Shown piece after piece: positions 15,395-24,480 of a DNA stretch of 64,000 bases (positions within the stretch are counted from its first letter, which is position 1; each line of letters begins with the position of its first letter). The stretch is from positions 25,822-89,821 of the forward strand of contig JAHEAX010000007.1 in NCBI GenBank assembly GCA_024642525.1, written 5' to 3'. Under the pieces are notes generated by a model. That model had not been told where the DNA came from, did no database searches, and saw only the letters and a list, made by a program, of their open reading frames with translations. The position numbers and the translations under genes are program-made. Source of the stretch: Erythrobacteraceae bacterium. GTDB taxonomy: Bacteria; Pseudomonadota; Alphaproteobacteria; Sphingomonadales; Sphingomonadaceae.

Positions 15395-17592
15395 GATTTG
15401 CCCCCCAGCAATGCTGTGGCGGCGGTCATGATTTCATCCACGCTAGGCATGGTCACTGCATAGGCAGGGCCGGTGGGAATGAAACTGTCCTGCGCGCTGA
15501 CGCGGGCTAGGCCGCGCCCTTCAGCCACGGCGTCATTTTCCGTATAAATGGTCATCAAGGCATCGGCCAGGCCGCCGGTGCGGCGGGTTTCATCCACGAT
15601 CAAAATGTTGCGGCAGCCGCTGGTTGCATCCAGCATGGCCGCTTCGGGCAAGGGTGACAGCCAGTTCAGGTCAATGACGCGGGCGTTGATGCCCTGCGCC
15701 CCAAGGCGTTTTTGCGCCTGAAGTGACAGATGGATGCCATTGGCAACGCTGACGATGGCAAGGTCTTCGCCGGTCCCATGGGTTGTCACTTCGCCAAAGG
15801 CGATCCGCTCGCCCGGTTCGGGGTAGGTGCCAATCCAGCCATTATCGCCCGGCTCGTGAAGATCGCGCATCGGGTAAAGGGCAATGGGTTCGAGGAAGAC
15901 CACCAGCCGTTGTTCTTCGCGTGCCAGCCGCACACATTCGCGCAGGATCCGCGCAGCATCTGGCCCGTTGGACGGGCACGCAAGGATAAGGCCGGGAATA
16001 TCGCGCAGCACAGCCACAGAATTATCGTTGTGGAAATGCCCGCCAAACCCCTTCTGATAGCCAAGTCCGGCAATCCGCAGCACCATCGGGTTGGTATATT
16101 GCCCGTTGGAAAAGAACGGCAAAGTCGCCCCTTCGCCGCGCAGCTGGTCTTCGGCATTGTGCAGATAGGCGAGAAACTGGATTTCCGGCATCGGCAGGAA
16201 ACCGTTCTGCGCCATGCCAAGGCCAAGGCCGAGAATGGATTGTTCGTCCAGCAGCGTGTCGATCACCCGCGCCCTGCCAAACCGGGCGGACAGCTTCTGC
16301 GTCACCCCGTAAACCCCGCCCTTGCGGCCAATATCCTCGCCCATCATGGCGATTTCGGGGTGCGCCAGCATCAGGTCTGTCAGCGCCCAGTTGATGAGGC
16401 GGGACATGATCTGCGGCTGTTCCATCGCCTTCATGTCGCCGCCAAAGGCTGCCGCGCGGCTCTGCTGCGATGGGCCATTGCTGGGCTGGCATTCCCGCCG
16501 CGGCGGAATGATACTGGCCATGACCTGTGATGCTGTTTCCAGCCTCGGGCGGGTGATTGCTTGGCGCGAAATGCGCTGCACGCGGTCAAATGTGCGGTTG
16601 TATATGTCCAGCGCTTCTTCAGCGGGCAGCGCGCCCGCCTGTTCCAGCAGCCGTACCGAATGCAGCAGCGGATCATGCGCTTCTTCGGCTTCTACTTCTG
16701 CTTTTGAAAGGTAAGTGGTCGGCACATCGGCCCCGGCGTGGCCATAAAGGCGGATGGTCCCGATATGGAGAAAAGCGGGCTTGCGCCGCCTGCGGACAAA
16801 TTCTGCCGCTTGGGCAGCGACCTTGTAGGTTTCGTACATATCGAGGCCGTCGCAATGGAAATATTCAAGCCCGGGACGGCCGGTAAAACTGGCGGCAATC
16901 CAGCCGGTAGGTGTCTTGGTGGAAATGCCGATGCCATTGTCTTCGCAGACAAGCAGCAGCGGCATCGGCACCTTCTGATAGGCTGTCCAGCAGGCAGTGT
17001 TGATTGCGCCCTGGGCCGTGGAATGGTTGGCAGAAGCATCGCCGAAGGAACACATGATGATGGCATCGTCCGGCAGCGCCTTGTGCTCAGGCGGCTGACG
17101 TTTTGCGAGCCCGATGGAATAGGCTGCGCCAACAGCCTTGGGCAGATGGCTGGCGATGGTCGATGTTTGCGGCGGGATATTCAGCGCCTTTGACCCAAGC
17201 ACCTTGTGGCGGCCGCCCGAAATCGGGTCTTCCGAAGAACAGGCGAAAGACAGCAGCATATCCCAAGCGATGGTCTGCCCTGGAACCTGCTCTGCCCGCT
17301 GGATCTGGAATGCGGCATCTCGGTAATGGAGGAAGGCCATGTCTGTCGGCTTCAAGGCCGCCGCGACCGCAGCCATGCCTTCATGGCCTGACGAACCAAT
17401 GGTGTAGAAACCCTGTCCGGCAGCCTGCATGGCGCGGCTGGTTCGGTCCAGCGCGCGCGTCAGGCAGGCAGAACGATAGATCGAAACCGCTGTTTCGGGC
17501 GTCAGCGGGCCGGACGGTGCCTTGCCCGCAGGAAGGTCACCCGATGCCACGCGGCGCAGGAAATTCTCATGTACGATTGCAGCGCGATCCAT
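15391..17592 (-). CDS. Fused E1 alpha/beta thiamine-diphosphate 2-oxoacid dehydrogenase
   Basis: 733-aa single-chain E1 component. The alpha half (about 1-375) has GQGFYTIGSSGHEG and a thiamine-diphosphate motif running from FGDASANHSTAQGA to VCEDNGIGIS. The beta half (about 395-733) has MMGEDIGRKGGVYGVT, LLDEQSILGLGLGMAQNG, and RHGI/L-like blocks ending near ILIVDETRRTGGLADAL. It decarboxylates a 2-oxoacid and would pass the acyl group to an E2 lipoyl domain, but no E2 or E3 gene is adjacent. Instead it is coupled to a FabD-like acyltransferase. Met-17592 is preferred over 17646, which adds 18 non-conserved residues. The fused form is related to branched-chain-type E1 proteins. Confidence 0.85.
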   Translation of the reverse strand: MDRAAIVHENFLRRVASGDLPAGKAPSGPLTPETAVSIYRSACLTRALDRTSRAMQAAGQGFYTIGSSGHEGMAAVAAALKPTDMAFLHYRDAAFQIQRAEQVPGQTIAWDMLLSFACSSEDPISGGRHKVLGSKALNIPPQTSTIASHLPKAVGAAYSIGLAKRQPPEHKALPDDAIIMCSFGDASANHSTAQGAINTACWTAYQKVPMPLLLVCEDNGIGISTKTPTGWIAASFTGRPGLEYFHCDGLDMYETYKVAAQAAEFVRRRRKPAFLHIGTIRLYGHAGADVPTTYLSKAEVEAEEAHDPLLHSVRLLEQAGALPAEEALDIYNRTFDRVQRISRQAITRPRLETASQVMASIIPPRRECQPSNGPSQQSRAAAFGGDMKAMEQPQIMSRLINWALTDLMLAHPEIAMMGEDIGRKGGVYGVTQKLSARFGRARVIDTLLDEQSILGLGLGMAQNGFLPMPEIQFLAYLHNAEDQLRGEGATLPFFSNGQYTNPMVLRIAGLGYQKGFGGHFHNDNSVAVLRDIPGLILACPSNGPDAARILRECVRLAREEQRLVVFLEPIALYPMRDLHEPGDNGWIGTYPEPGERIAFGEVTTHGTGEDLAIVSVANGIHLSLQAQKRLGAQGINARVIDLNWLSPLPEAAMLDATSGCRNILIVDETRRTGGLADALMTIYTENDAVAEGRGLARVSAQDSFIPTGPAYAVTMPSVDEIMTAATALLGGKS

Positions 17593-17658
17593 GGTTCGCC
17601 TTGTAGATTGAATCGAGGAATAAACGTGCTGGCCTGATAGGGCCAACTTCGCGCGATG

Positions 17659-19605
17659 TCAGGCCGGAACGGTAATTCTTTTGCCGCTGAAAACGGCCTG
17701 CCAGTTCTGGATTTCGGAAAACACCACTTCGTCAGAGGCATGGATCAGTTCCGAGACGTGGCGATAGTTGAGGCGGCTTTCCGGCGCGTTCTGAAGCAGC
17801 TTGATCCTGTCTGCCACCACGCCCAGTTTTTCCGCCGCCACTTCGGAGATGGACGCGAAACGTTCAAAATCGCCAAAATAGCGGATGCCCGCCAGCGCGC
17901 CGCCCAGGGTGGGCAGGGCCACGCCCAGCACGGTGAAAATCTTGGCGGCCTTGGCCACCCAGCCGCCCTCGATCACGCCGATGGCATCCATCGCCACCAG
18001 CGCAAGATAAACTGCCACCGAAAAGACAGCGGCGATGAACAGCAGCCCGGAAAGATGGTCCAGCCCTTCATGCACACGGTTGAGTTGCAGGGCCTTGCGC
18101 CGGTGATAATCGCGCTGGGGCACAACGTGCCTGTCGCGCAAAATGGCCAGCGCATCGCGCAAATAGGGTTTCCCGACCCTGGCTGCGGGCAGGCCGACTG
18201 CACGGACACTGTGGCGGGCATACCATTCAGGCCAGTAACTCTTGGTGCCGCGCGGCCACGATCCCGATGGGCGGGCAACGCCCATCGCCAGCAGCAGCGG
18301 GCTATGGCGCAGATATTCAGCGGCGCGCCGCGTTTCGAACCACCTGCCATGCAGCCGTTCGCGCGTGCCGTGGATGGTGATGAGGATAATCAGCAGCAGC
18401 AGAATGAATTCTGCCGTGGCAAACAGCCATTTCTGGTTGGTATCGACCAGCGGCAAATAGAGAATGCCCGCGATGATGGCGAAGGACCCGAGCAGGAAAT
18501 TGACCGTCATGCCCGAACGGTATCGGTCTGACAGATGCGCGGATATGCCATCGGCCCATGCAAAGCGGCGCAATACATCAGTGCCGATGCGGTGCGACAA
18601 GTCAGGATCGCCGCCGGGCAGGGCATCAATCGCAGACAGCAGCGGCGCGGCGGAACCTGCGGCAATGGCATCGGGGTGTTCGTAAGTCTGGGTGATGCGG
18701 CCAAACCGCTTTGCCAGCCCTTTGCCGCCGAACAGGGCTTCTACGCGCCGGAATGCATGGGCGGTGCGGCTGCTGTGGTCGCGCCATGTCGCTGCATTGA
18801 GTGCGGCAGGGCCGATGTGGCGACCCGTCATGCGCGAAGGTTCAGGCAAGACAGCATCGCGTACGATGGCATCCAGCCATTGAAGGTTTTCTTCCATCTC
18901 TGTCAGCCCGCCACATTCGGCGAGGGCTTCGGGTGCCTGCAGGATGCGCCAGTCAGCAGGATCGGCAGGGCGAATCCACAGGACCGGCGCCCCGAGTTCC
19001 AGCGCAACAGAGATGGTGTGGCCAGTGCCGCCAATGTCTGCTGCCGATTGCCCATCCCATACGGCAATCACCAAGTCGCTTTGTTCGATCAATATCCGGC
19101 CCGCCAATGCGGAGCGTGCGCTGGCATCAAGGGAGAATGTTTTTTGCGCCAGCAAGTCGGTTTCGCGGTCAATCGCGGCAAGGAAAGCGGCCTCTATCTG
19201 GTCGTCCTCGTCCTCCATCTCGAACAGGCGGGCCTTTGCTGCAAGTTTGCTTATGGCGTCGACCCGAGCGGCAACCGCGCTGTCGGCAGGCGGTGTGCCG
19301 GCAAGCACGCAGCGGGCATCGGCCGGGGACATCGGGCGGGCGTTGATGGCGGAATTGAGCGCCTGTCCGAAAGGCAGGGGGATCACCAGTTCCCAGCCGC
19401 GGTCCAGCGCCATATGCGCTGCGGCCTGGTCCGTTCCGTCAGACGCCAGCGTGTGCAGGCGGGTGGTTTCCAGCGCGCAATCGGCAAAACCGGCACCGCA
19501 GCGGGCAATGGTTGTATCGATCCGGTCGAACAAGACGCGCAGCTGATCCTCTATTTCAGAACTGTCTGCCGGATAGGACGGGTGGCCAGCACGGTGGCCT
19601 GTCAC
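17659..19605 (-). CDS. SLOG-like nucleotide-binding / 4-TM membrane protein
   Basis: 648 aa from GTG-19605. The N-terminal third looks like a SLOG/LOG-type Rossmann domain: it opens in a VTGHRAGHP loop and has SDLVIAVWDGQSA and GGTGHTISVALELGAPVLWI at about 177-211. The C-terminal third has four hydrophobic segments (about 366-386, 392-412, 519-541, 552-575) in two pairs, each followed by basic and helical regions. That layout resembles SLATT-type membrane modules that accompany SLOG sensors in predicted conflict systems. The start is unusual: the frame stays open to 19698 with no ATG/GTG/TTG, and the residues before GTG (RFSIG) complete the first strand. A CTG start at 19686 is possible. Assignment is by pattern only. 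Confidence 0.55.
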   Translation of the reverse strand: MTGHRAGHPSYPADSSEIEDQLRVLFDRIDTTIARCGAGFADCALETTRLHTLASDGTDQAAAHMALDRGWELVIPLPFGQALNSAINARPMSPADARCVLAGTPPADSAVAARVDAISKLAAKARLFEMEDEDDQIEAAFLAAIDRETDLLAQKTFSLDASARSALAGRILIEQSDLVIAVWDGQSAADIGGTGHTISVALELGAPVLWIRPADPADWRILQAPEALAECGGLTEMEENLQWLDAIVRDAVLPEPSRMTGRHIGPAALNAATWRDHSSRTAHAFRRVEALFGGKGLAKRFGRITQTYEHPDAIAAGSAAPLLSAIDALPGGDPDLSHRIGTDVLRRFAWADGISAHLSDRYRSGMTVNFLLGSFAIIAGILYLPLVDTNQKWLFATAEFILLLLIILITIHGTRERLHGRWFETRRAAEYLRHSPLLLAMGVARPSGSWPRGTKSYWPEWYARHSVRAVGLPAARVGKPYLRDALAILRDRHVVPQRDYHRRKALQLNRVHEGLDHLSGLLFIAAVFSVAVYLALVAMDAIGVIEGGWVAKAAKIFTVLGVALPTLGGALAGIRYFGDFERFASISEVAAEKLGVVADRIKLLQNAPESRLNYRHVSELIHASDEVVFSEIQNWQAVFSGKRITVPA

Positions 19606-19874
19606 CCCGATGGAAAAGCGCGGGCGAGGCAGTGGTTCGGCAGCGGGGCGTAATCCGTCGTCTGCGGATTTCTGCGGATCGGTCAGGATAAGGCCCCCTC
19701 ATACCACTGCATCTGCATTGCGCCCTCCGCCAGGGACGGGCGCTTGCCTTTCCTTTCTAGCGAAGATTTCCGGCTTGGCGAATGAATATCGGCCAGCGCG
19801 CTGCGCAGCCATAAAATACGCCCGAATGACATGGCTGCTTGGGATTTTGCGATTGGGCTGGTAGGCGCGCGCCC

Positions 19875-21740
19875 ATGCTTGGAATCAACGGAATTACCGT
19901 GCGGCTTGGCGGCCGGACCATCCTCGACCGCGCGACTGCGGCGATACCACCTGGCGGGCGCGTCGGCCTGATCGGGCGTAATGGCGCGGGCAAGTCTACA
20001 TTGATGAAGGTGATGATCGGCAGCCTCGATCCTGATGAAGGCTCGATCGAAATGCCGCGCCGCACGCGCCTTGGCTATATTGCGCAGGATGCGCCAACAG
20101 GAACGGCTACCCCTGCCGAAACCGTGCTGGCTGCCGATGTTGAACGGGCCGAGTTGCTGGAAGAATCCGAAACCTGCACGGACCCTGACCGGCTGGGCGA
20201 TATTCACGAGCGGCTGTTGGCAATCGATGCCTATTCCGCGCCATCGCGCGCGGCCCGCATCCTGACCGGCCTCGGCTTTGACGAAGACATGCAGAACCAG
20301 CCGCTCGACAGTTTTTCAGGCGGCTGGAAAATGCGTGTTGCGCTGGCGGCGCTGCTCTATTCCGCGCCCGATGTGCTGCTGCTTGACGAACCTTCCAACC
20401 ACCTCGACCTGGAAGCGACATTGTGGCTGGAAAACTTCCTCAAATCCTATCCTGCCACCGTGGTTGTCATCAGCCATGAACGCGACCTGCTGAACAATGT
20501 GGTCGACAATATCCTGCATCTGCAGGGCGGCAAGCTGACGCTGTATCCCGGCGGTTACGACAGCTTTGAACGCCAGCGCGCCGAACGTGCCGCACAGCTG
20601 GCTGCCGCCAAGGCATCGCAGGATGCACAGCGCGCGCGGTTGCAGGATTATGTTGCCCGCAACAGCGCCCGTGCATCAACGGCCAAACAGGCCCAGTCCC
20701 GCGCCAAGATGCTGGCCAAGATGCAGCCGATCGCAGCATTGATGGAAGACCCGTCGCTCAGCTTCGACTTTCCCAATCCGGCTGAACTGAAACCTCCGCT
20801 CATCACGCTTGACCTCGCAGCGGTTGGCTATGCCGAAGATACGCCCATCCTCAAGCGGCTCAATCTCAGGATTGACCCGGATGACCGGATCGCCCTGCTG
20901 GGCCGGAACGGCAATGGCAAGACCACGCTGGCGCGCCTGCTGGCGGCGCAATTGACGCCGATGGAAGGCGACATGAATGCATCGGGCAAGATGCAGGTGG
21001 GGTATTTTACGCAGTATCAGGTGGAAGAACTGGCCGGCGATGCCACCCCGCTGGAACATATGTCACGGGTAATGGAAGGGAAGCCGCAAGGCGCAATCCG
21101 CGCGCAGCTTGGCCGGTTCGGCTTTTCCGGCCCGCGCGCCACGCAGCAGGTTACCAAGCTGTCGGGCGGTGAACGTGCGCGGCTCGCGCTGGCGCTGATC
21201 ACGCGCGATGCGCCGCATCTGCTGATCCTCGACGAACCGACCAACCACCTCGATGTCGATGCGCGCGAGGCATTGGTGCAGGCGCTCAATGATTATGAAG
21301 GCGCCGTCATCCTGATCAGTCATGACCGGCACATGGTCGAACTGACCGCAGACCGGCTGGTGCTGGTCGATAGCGGCACGGCCACCGATTATTCGGGCAG
21401 TATGGAAGATTACATCGACTTCGTGCTCGGGCGGAACCAGCCCAAGAGCGAAGGCGCTGCAAAACCGGTCAAGAAAGACCGCAAGGCTGCAGCCAAGGCC
21501 CGCGAGGAAGCGCGGGCGCACAAGGCACGGATTTCCGCAATCGAAAAGGAAATCGCAAGGTTGGAAGTGCAATGTTCCGCGATTGACCGCGCAATGTTCG
21601 AGCCATCGTCGGCGGCACCGGAATTTTCCAGGATGTCGATGAGCGAATTGTCCCGCCAGCGCGGGCAGCTATCGGCAGGGCTCGAAAAGCTCGAGGCCGA
21701 ATGGCTGGAACTGAGCGAGAATATCGCCAGCGACGGATAA
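19875..21740 (+). CDS. ABC-F family ATPase
   Basis: 621-aa soluble protein with two ABC domains and no membrane segments. Walker A motifs are GRNGAGKST (first) and GRNGNGKTT (second), signatures are FSGGWKMR and LSGGERAR, and Walker B motifs are LLLDEPSNHLD and LILDEPTNHLD. A charged linker between the domains (about 225-290) and a C-terminal coiled-coil (about 545-620) match the Uup/YheS branch of ABC-F, which acts on ribosomes. Met-19875 places the first strand (LGINGITVRLGGRTIL) at the normal position. It stands alone; no antibiotic-resistance context is visible. Confidence 0.92.
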   Translation: MLGINGITVRLGGRTILDRATAAIPPGGRVGLIGRNGAGKSTLMKVMIGSLDPDEGSIEMPRRTRLGYIAQDAPTGTATPAETVLAADVERAELLEESETCTDPDRLGDIHERLLAIDAYSAPSRAARILTGLGFDEDMQNQPLDSFSGGWKMRVALAALLYSAPDVLLLDEPSNHLDLEATLWLENFLKSYPATVVVISHERDLLNNVVDNILHLQGGKLTLYPGGYDSFERQRAERAAQLAAAKASQDAQRARLQDYVARNSARASTAKQAQSRAKMLAKMQPIAALMEDPSLSFDFPNPAELKPPLITLDLAAVGYAEDTPILKRLNLRIDPDDRIALLGRNGNGKTTLARLLAAQLTPMEGDMNASGKMQVGYFTQYQVEELAGDATPLEHMSRVMEGKPQGAIRAQLGRFGFSGPRATQQVTKLSGGERARLALALITRDAPHLLILDEPTNHLDVDAREALVQALNDYEGAVILISHDRHMVELTADRLVLVDSGTATDYSGSMEDYIDFVLGRNQPKSEGAAKPVKKDRKAAAKAREEARAHKARISAIEKEIARLEVQCSAIDRAMFEPSSAAPEFSRMSMSELSRQRGQLSAGLEKLEAEWLELSENIASDG

Positions 21741-21772
21741 TAAGGCGCGCCTGCCAGGCAAGCCGCCGCAGA

Positions 21773-22036
21773 CTATTGGGCGGGTGCTTCACTTTCGGCA
21801 GGGGCCGGGTTTTCCATCGGCACGTTGGTCATCTGCGTTTCCGGCAGTTTGACATCCACGCCTTCTTCCGGGGCAGTGGTCCATTCTGTCGAAGGCGGGG
21901 TGGCTGCTGCCCGTTCATCGCGCGCAGCCTGCTGCGACTGTGTCCATGACCAGAAAAGGCCCATTCCCACGATCACGGCAATGGCGATGAGCCAGACGGC
22001 TCTTTTGTTGGATGAACTGGACTTCGGGTCTGACAT
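21773..22036 (-). CDS. Small membrane-anchored protein, uncharacterised
   Basis: 87 aa: a short polar N-terminus with a Ser run, one transmembrane segment (about residues 14-31, VWLIAIAVIVGMGLFWSW), then an acidic, Ala/Pro-rich tail of about 55 residues outside or in the periplasm. No family is recognised. It is convergent with the ABC-F gene. The upstream 230 bp also hold two CGTA boxes that point the other way, toward the 60-aa gene. Composition is typical of sphingomonad small membrane proteins. Function is unknown. Confidence 0.6.
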   Translation of the reverse strand: MSDPKSSSSNKRAVWLIAIAVIVGMGLFWSWTQSQQAARDERAAATPPSTEWTTAPEEGVDVKLPETQMTNVPMENPAPAESEAPAQ

Positions 22037-22108
22037 ATCGGCAACCTGGTTGATTACAAAAAGACAATGCCACCAGATGAACCCGCCTGCGGCAGGTGGT
22101 AATATGTA

Positions 22109-22122
22109 AATCTCCGTAAGGG
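22109..22122 (+). promoter_or_regulatory. CGTA box a1 (candidate FixJ-type site)
   Basis: AATCTCCGTAAGGG reads toward the 60-aa gene at 22269. It is farther from the start codon (about 150 bp) than the other boxes and is the weaker of two copies in this gap. Confidence 0.35.
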
Positions 22123-22151
22123 CTGGGCAGGGCGCCGCCGGGTTTATGTTG

Positions 22152-22165
22152 GTTTACGTATGGCC
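22152..22165 (+). promoter_or_regulatory. CGTA box a2 (candidate FixJ-type site)
   Basis: GTTTACGTATGGCC lies 104-117 bp before the 60-aa gene, on the same strand. The TTTACGTAT core is identical to the box before the erythromycin esterase operon at 49123-49139. Confidence 0.5.
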
Positions 22166-22268
22166 AGAAACTGGCTCCGCGGCGAAATTCTGCCCATCAG
22201 GATCAGGAGCGTTTGACCCCTCTGGCGATAATGTGCTCTTGTCCGTTCTTTCAGACGAGCAGGAAGCC

Positions 22269-22451
22269 ATGGCCACCACACCGCCCAATGATCCCAACAG
22301 GATAGACCCGCAATCGCCGCCCGAAACACCGGGTTTGCCGAATGAGCCTGTGCCATCCATGCCGCCGGAAATTGACCCTCCCGCACCCGATTTTGACGAG
22401 CCTGACCGCAGCCCTGACGAGGTTCCGCCAGACGAGGGCAGCTTACGTTAA
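22269..22451 (+). CDS. Small acidic proline-rich protein (60 aa)
   Basis: 60 aa from Met-22269, chosen over earlier in-frame starts because AGGAAG lies 6 bp upstream. The product is Pro-, Asp- and Glu-rich throughout (PPNDPNRIDPQ, MPPEIDPPAPDFDEPD) with no hydrophobic segment, so it is probably disordered. No family is recognised. Its stop codon overlaps the stop of the convergent universal stress gene (22448-22451). It is preceded by two CGTA boxes, suggesting membership in the island's stress regulon. A spurious ORF remains possible because of its low complexity. Confidence 0.5.
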   Translation: MATTPPNDPNRIDPQSPPETPGLPNEPVPSMPPEIDPPAPDFDEPDRSPDEVPPDEGSLR

Positions 22452-23266
22452 TGGCTTAGGAGCAGTGGCAATTCCGGGTCGCTGAGCATTTCGCGGGTTA
22501 CCCCGCCAAGCACGCTTTCGCGGAAGCGGGAATGGCCATAGGCCCCCATCACCACATAGCCGCCCTTGCGAATTTTCGCTGCGTCCACCAATATTTCGGC
22601 GATAGAAGCCGGGGCTTCGTGCGGCAGATCCACGATTTCTGCTTCGATGCCGTGCCGCGCAAGATATTTGGCGGCACCGGTGGAGGGCAGATCATACCGA
22701 TCTGCATCGCGCTTTTCTTCAACCGTCAGAATATGCACCCGCGTTGCGCGTGAAAGCATGGGCATGGCTGCCCGCAGGGCATGGGCCCCTTCGCTCGATC
22801 CGTTCCATGCCACCATTGCTGGCACGTCGAGCGCAAAGCTGTTGGTCTTCGGCGGAACCACAAGGATTGGCGCCCTTATCTGCGATACCAGTTCGGATAC
22901 CAGCATTGCCGGACGTTTGTATTTGCCGACAGGATTATGCGCGCCCAGCACCAGCAGATCGTTAATCGGGGCATAGCGGGGCAGCTGGATGGCTGCGGAA
23001 CCATTGCAATCCACCCATTCCCAGATCACGTCTTCGCCTGCCAGCTGCGCTTCCAGCCGGTCGCGCAATTCCTTGGCGATCTTGCGATATTCCGCCGCTA
23101 CCTGCGCGGCCATGGTGCCGTAGATATCGCCCGGCACGCCGAATTCGAAGGGCACTGCCTGCAGGCAGGTCAGGTGGCCATCATATTGCCGGGCAAGATC
23201 AAGCGCGACCTGCAGCCGTGCCTCCAGACAATCGTCATCATGAATGTGAAGCAGGATCGAACGCAT
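22448..23266 (-). CDS. Universal stress protein, tandem UspA type
   Basis: 272 aa with two Usp domains (about 1-140 and 150-272). The first begins SILLHIHDDDCLEARLQVALDLARQY. The second has MVAWNGSSEGAHALRAAMP and the nucleotide-binding loop GAYGHSRFRESVLGGVT, matching G-x2-G-x9-G, although the residue after the last Gly is Gly instead of Ser/Thr. Tandem Usps of this kind are induced in hypoxia and starvation in other bacteria. Met-23266 has AAAGGA upstream. A CGTA box lies 65-80 bp before the start, and the 121-aa gene diverges from the same gap. Confidence 0.92.
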   Translation of the reverse strand: MRSILLHIHDDDCLEARLQVALDLARQYDGHLTCLQAVPFEFGVPGDIYGTMAAQVAAEYRKIAKELRDRLEAQLAGEDVIWEWVDCNGSAAIQLPRYAPINDLLVLGAHNPVGKYKRPAMLVSELVSQIRAPILVVPPKTNSFALDVPAMVAWNGSSEGAHALRAAMPMLSRATRVHILTVEEKRDADRYDLPSTGAAKYLARHGIEAEIVDLPHEAPASIAEILVDAAKIRKGGYVVMGAYGHSRFRESVLGGVTREMLSDPELPLLLSH

Positions 23267-23330
23267 GATAGTTCCTTTCATTGACGCAAGCCCGTCAGAT
23301 GGCTGGAACAATAGGCGCGGCGCATGGCCG

Positions 23331-23346
23331 GTAATTACGCAAATGT
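23331..23346 (-). promoter_or_regulatory. CGTA box b upstream of usp
   Basis: On the minus strand this reads ACATTTGCGTAATTAC, 65-80 bp before the usp start codon and in the same direction. It is one of two outward-pointing boxes in this divergent promoter region. Confidence 0.6.
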
Positions 23347-23383
23347 CCTGATGCTGCCCCCGTGTGCCGCTGTGTGCCCCCGT

Positions 23384-23398
23384 AGATTTGCGTATTCG
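23384..23398 (+). promoter_or_regulatory. CGTA box b2 upstream of the 121-aa gene
   Basis: AGATTTGCGTATTCG, 58-72 bp before the start at 23456 and on the same strand. It shares ATTTGCGTA(A/T)T with box b on the other strand. Confidence 0.6.
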
Positions 23399-23455
23399 AA
23401 GATCGCCAAAATCAGGCGAAGGAACTGGCGAAGACTATGTGCACGGGGAACGCAA

Positions 23456-23821
23456 ATGAGCACTTGGAATATTGTCAAACTCGAGCTCGCGCGCACAGAT
23501 GATTTCCCTTCAGGATCAGCAAGCCGGTCCTACCTCATCAGAGTTCCGCTCGATGATGATTGCCTGATCGACGAGGAAGCAAGGGCCGAAGACCCCGGCC
23601 GGGCGACGGTAAGGCGGTTCTGGCCCAATGAGCCGGATCAGTCCGGATATCTGCTACGCGCCAAAAGTGGCTGGGTCTTTTCTTACGCCGTCGGGGAAGA
23701 TGATGATGAAAACCTGTTCCACCTGGAAAACCACCCGGTAAAAGCCGGCGAATATCTGACTGTGACAGAACCAGACGGAACACGCCTGCCTTACCGTATC
23801 ACCTCGGTTGCGCCCATCTAG
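23456..23821 (+). CDS. Conserved hypothetical protein (121 aa)
   Basis: 121 aa from Met-23456. An earlier in-frame ATG at 23324 was rejected because it would place the two CGTA boxes inside the coding region and add an unlike Arg-rich segment. The product is acidic and soluble with no signal peptide: STWNIVKLELART at the start, RSYLIRVPLDDDCLID, then RRFWPNEPDQSGYLLRAKSGWVFSY and a C-terminal beta-rich stretch. I recognise it only as the kind of small protein found beside stress genes in alphaproteobacteria. Context suggests a role in the FixLJ-linked stress response. Confidence 0.65.
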   Translation: MSTWNIVKLELARTDDFPSGSASRSYLIRVPLDDDCLIDEEARAEDPGRATVRRFWPNEPDQSGYLLRAKSGWVFSYAVGEDDDENLFHLENHPVKAGEYLTVTEPDGTRLPYRITSVAPI

Positions 23822-23862
23822 GCGGAAGTAGAGCGGAGCCGCGGCCGCCCTGTGACCTGACT

Positions 23863-24480
23863 CTATTCCTTCTCGCCAACCCCTGCGGCAAAAGCGATGC
23901 GCAACAGGTCGGACAGGTTCTGGACTTCCAACTTGTTCATCAGGTTGGCGCGGTGGATTTCGACCGTGCGCGGGCTGATACCAAGGTCATAGCCGATGGT
24001 CTTGTTCGGATATCCTTCGACCAGCCCTTCCAGCACATCATGTTCGCGCGGGGTCAGGCCATTCAGGCGCAATTTCGCCTCGTCGCGCTTCGTGTGGCGG
24101 TGGTTGGCATCTGCCAGCCTGTTACGGCCTTCCTCGATTGCGGCGACCAATACGGCTTTTTCGAACGGCTTCTCGATGAAATCGACTGCGCCTGCCTTCA
24201 TGGCCGTCACTGCCAATTCAACATCGCCATGCCCCGTCATGATTATTACCGGATAGGCTATGCCGCGTGCGGTGATTTCCTGTTGCACTTCCAGCCCGTC
24301 CATCCCCGGCATACGGATGTCGAGCAGAATGCAGCCCGGTTCAAGCTTGGCCGTCGCGCGCAGGAATTCGACCCCGTTTTCAAACGGGTGGACGGTATAG
24401 CCTGACGTGCGGAGCATGAAGCCGACCGAACGGCGGACAGAATCATCGTCATCCACCAGATAGATTGGAAAATCAGCCAT
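23863..24480 (-). CDS. fixJ: FixJ-like response regulator
   Basis: 205 aa from Met-24480. The receiver domain (1-120) has the acidic cluster VDDDDSVRRS, phosphoacceptor Asp54 in ILLDIRMPGMDG, MTGHGDVELAVTAMKAGA and the conserved Lys in FIEKPFEKA. A LuxR-type helix-turn-helix follows at about 140-200 (LTPREHDVLEGLVEGYPNKTI, then SPRTVEIHRANLM). This is the FixJ arrangement and linker. Its start lies inside the end of the upstream kinase gene (8-bp overlap, ATGGCTGA), so kinase and regulator are coupled. It is the best candidate to bind the CGTA boxes spread over this island. No fixK-like gene is adjacent. Confidence 0.9.
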   Translation of the reverse strand: MADFPIYLVDDDDSVRRSVGFMLRTSGYTVHPFENGVEFLRATAKLEPGCILLDIRMPGMDGLEVQQEITARGIAYPVIIMTGHGDVELAVTAMKAGAVDFIEKPFEKAVLVAAIEEGRNRLADANHRHTKRDEAKLRLNGLTPREHDVLEGLVEGYPNKTIGYDLGISPRTVEIHRANLMNKLEVQNLSDLLRIAFAAGVGEKE

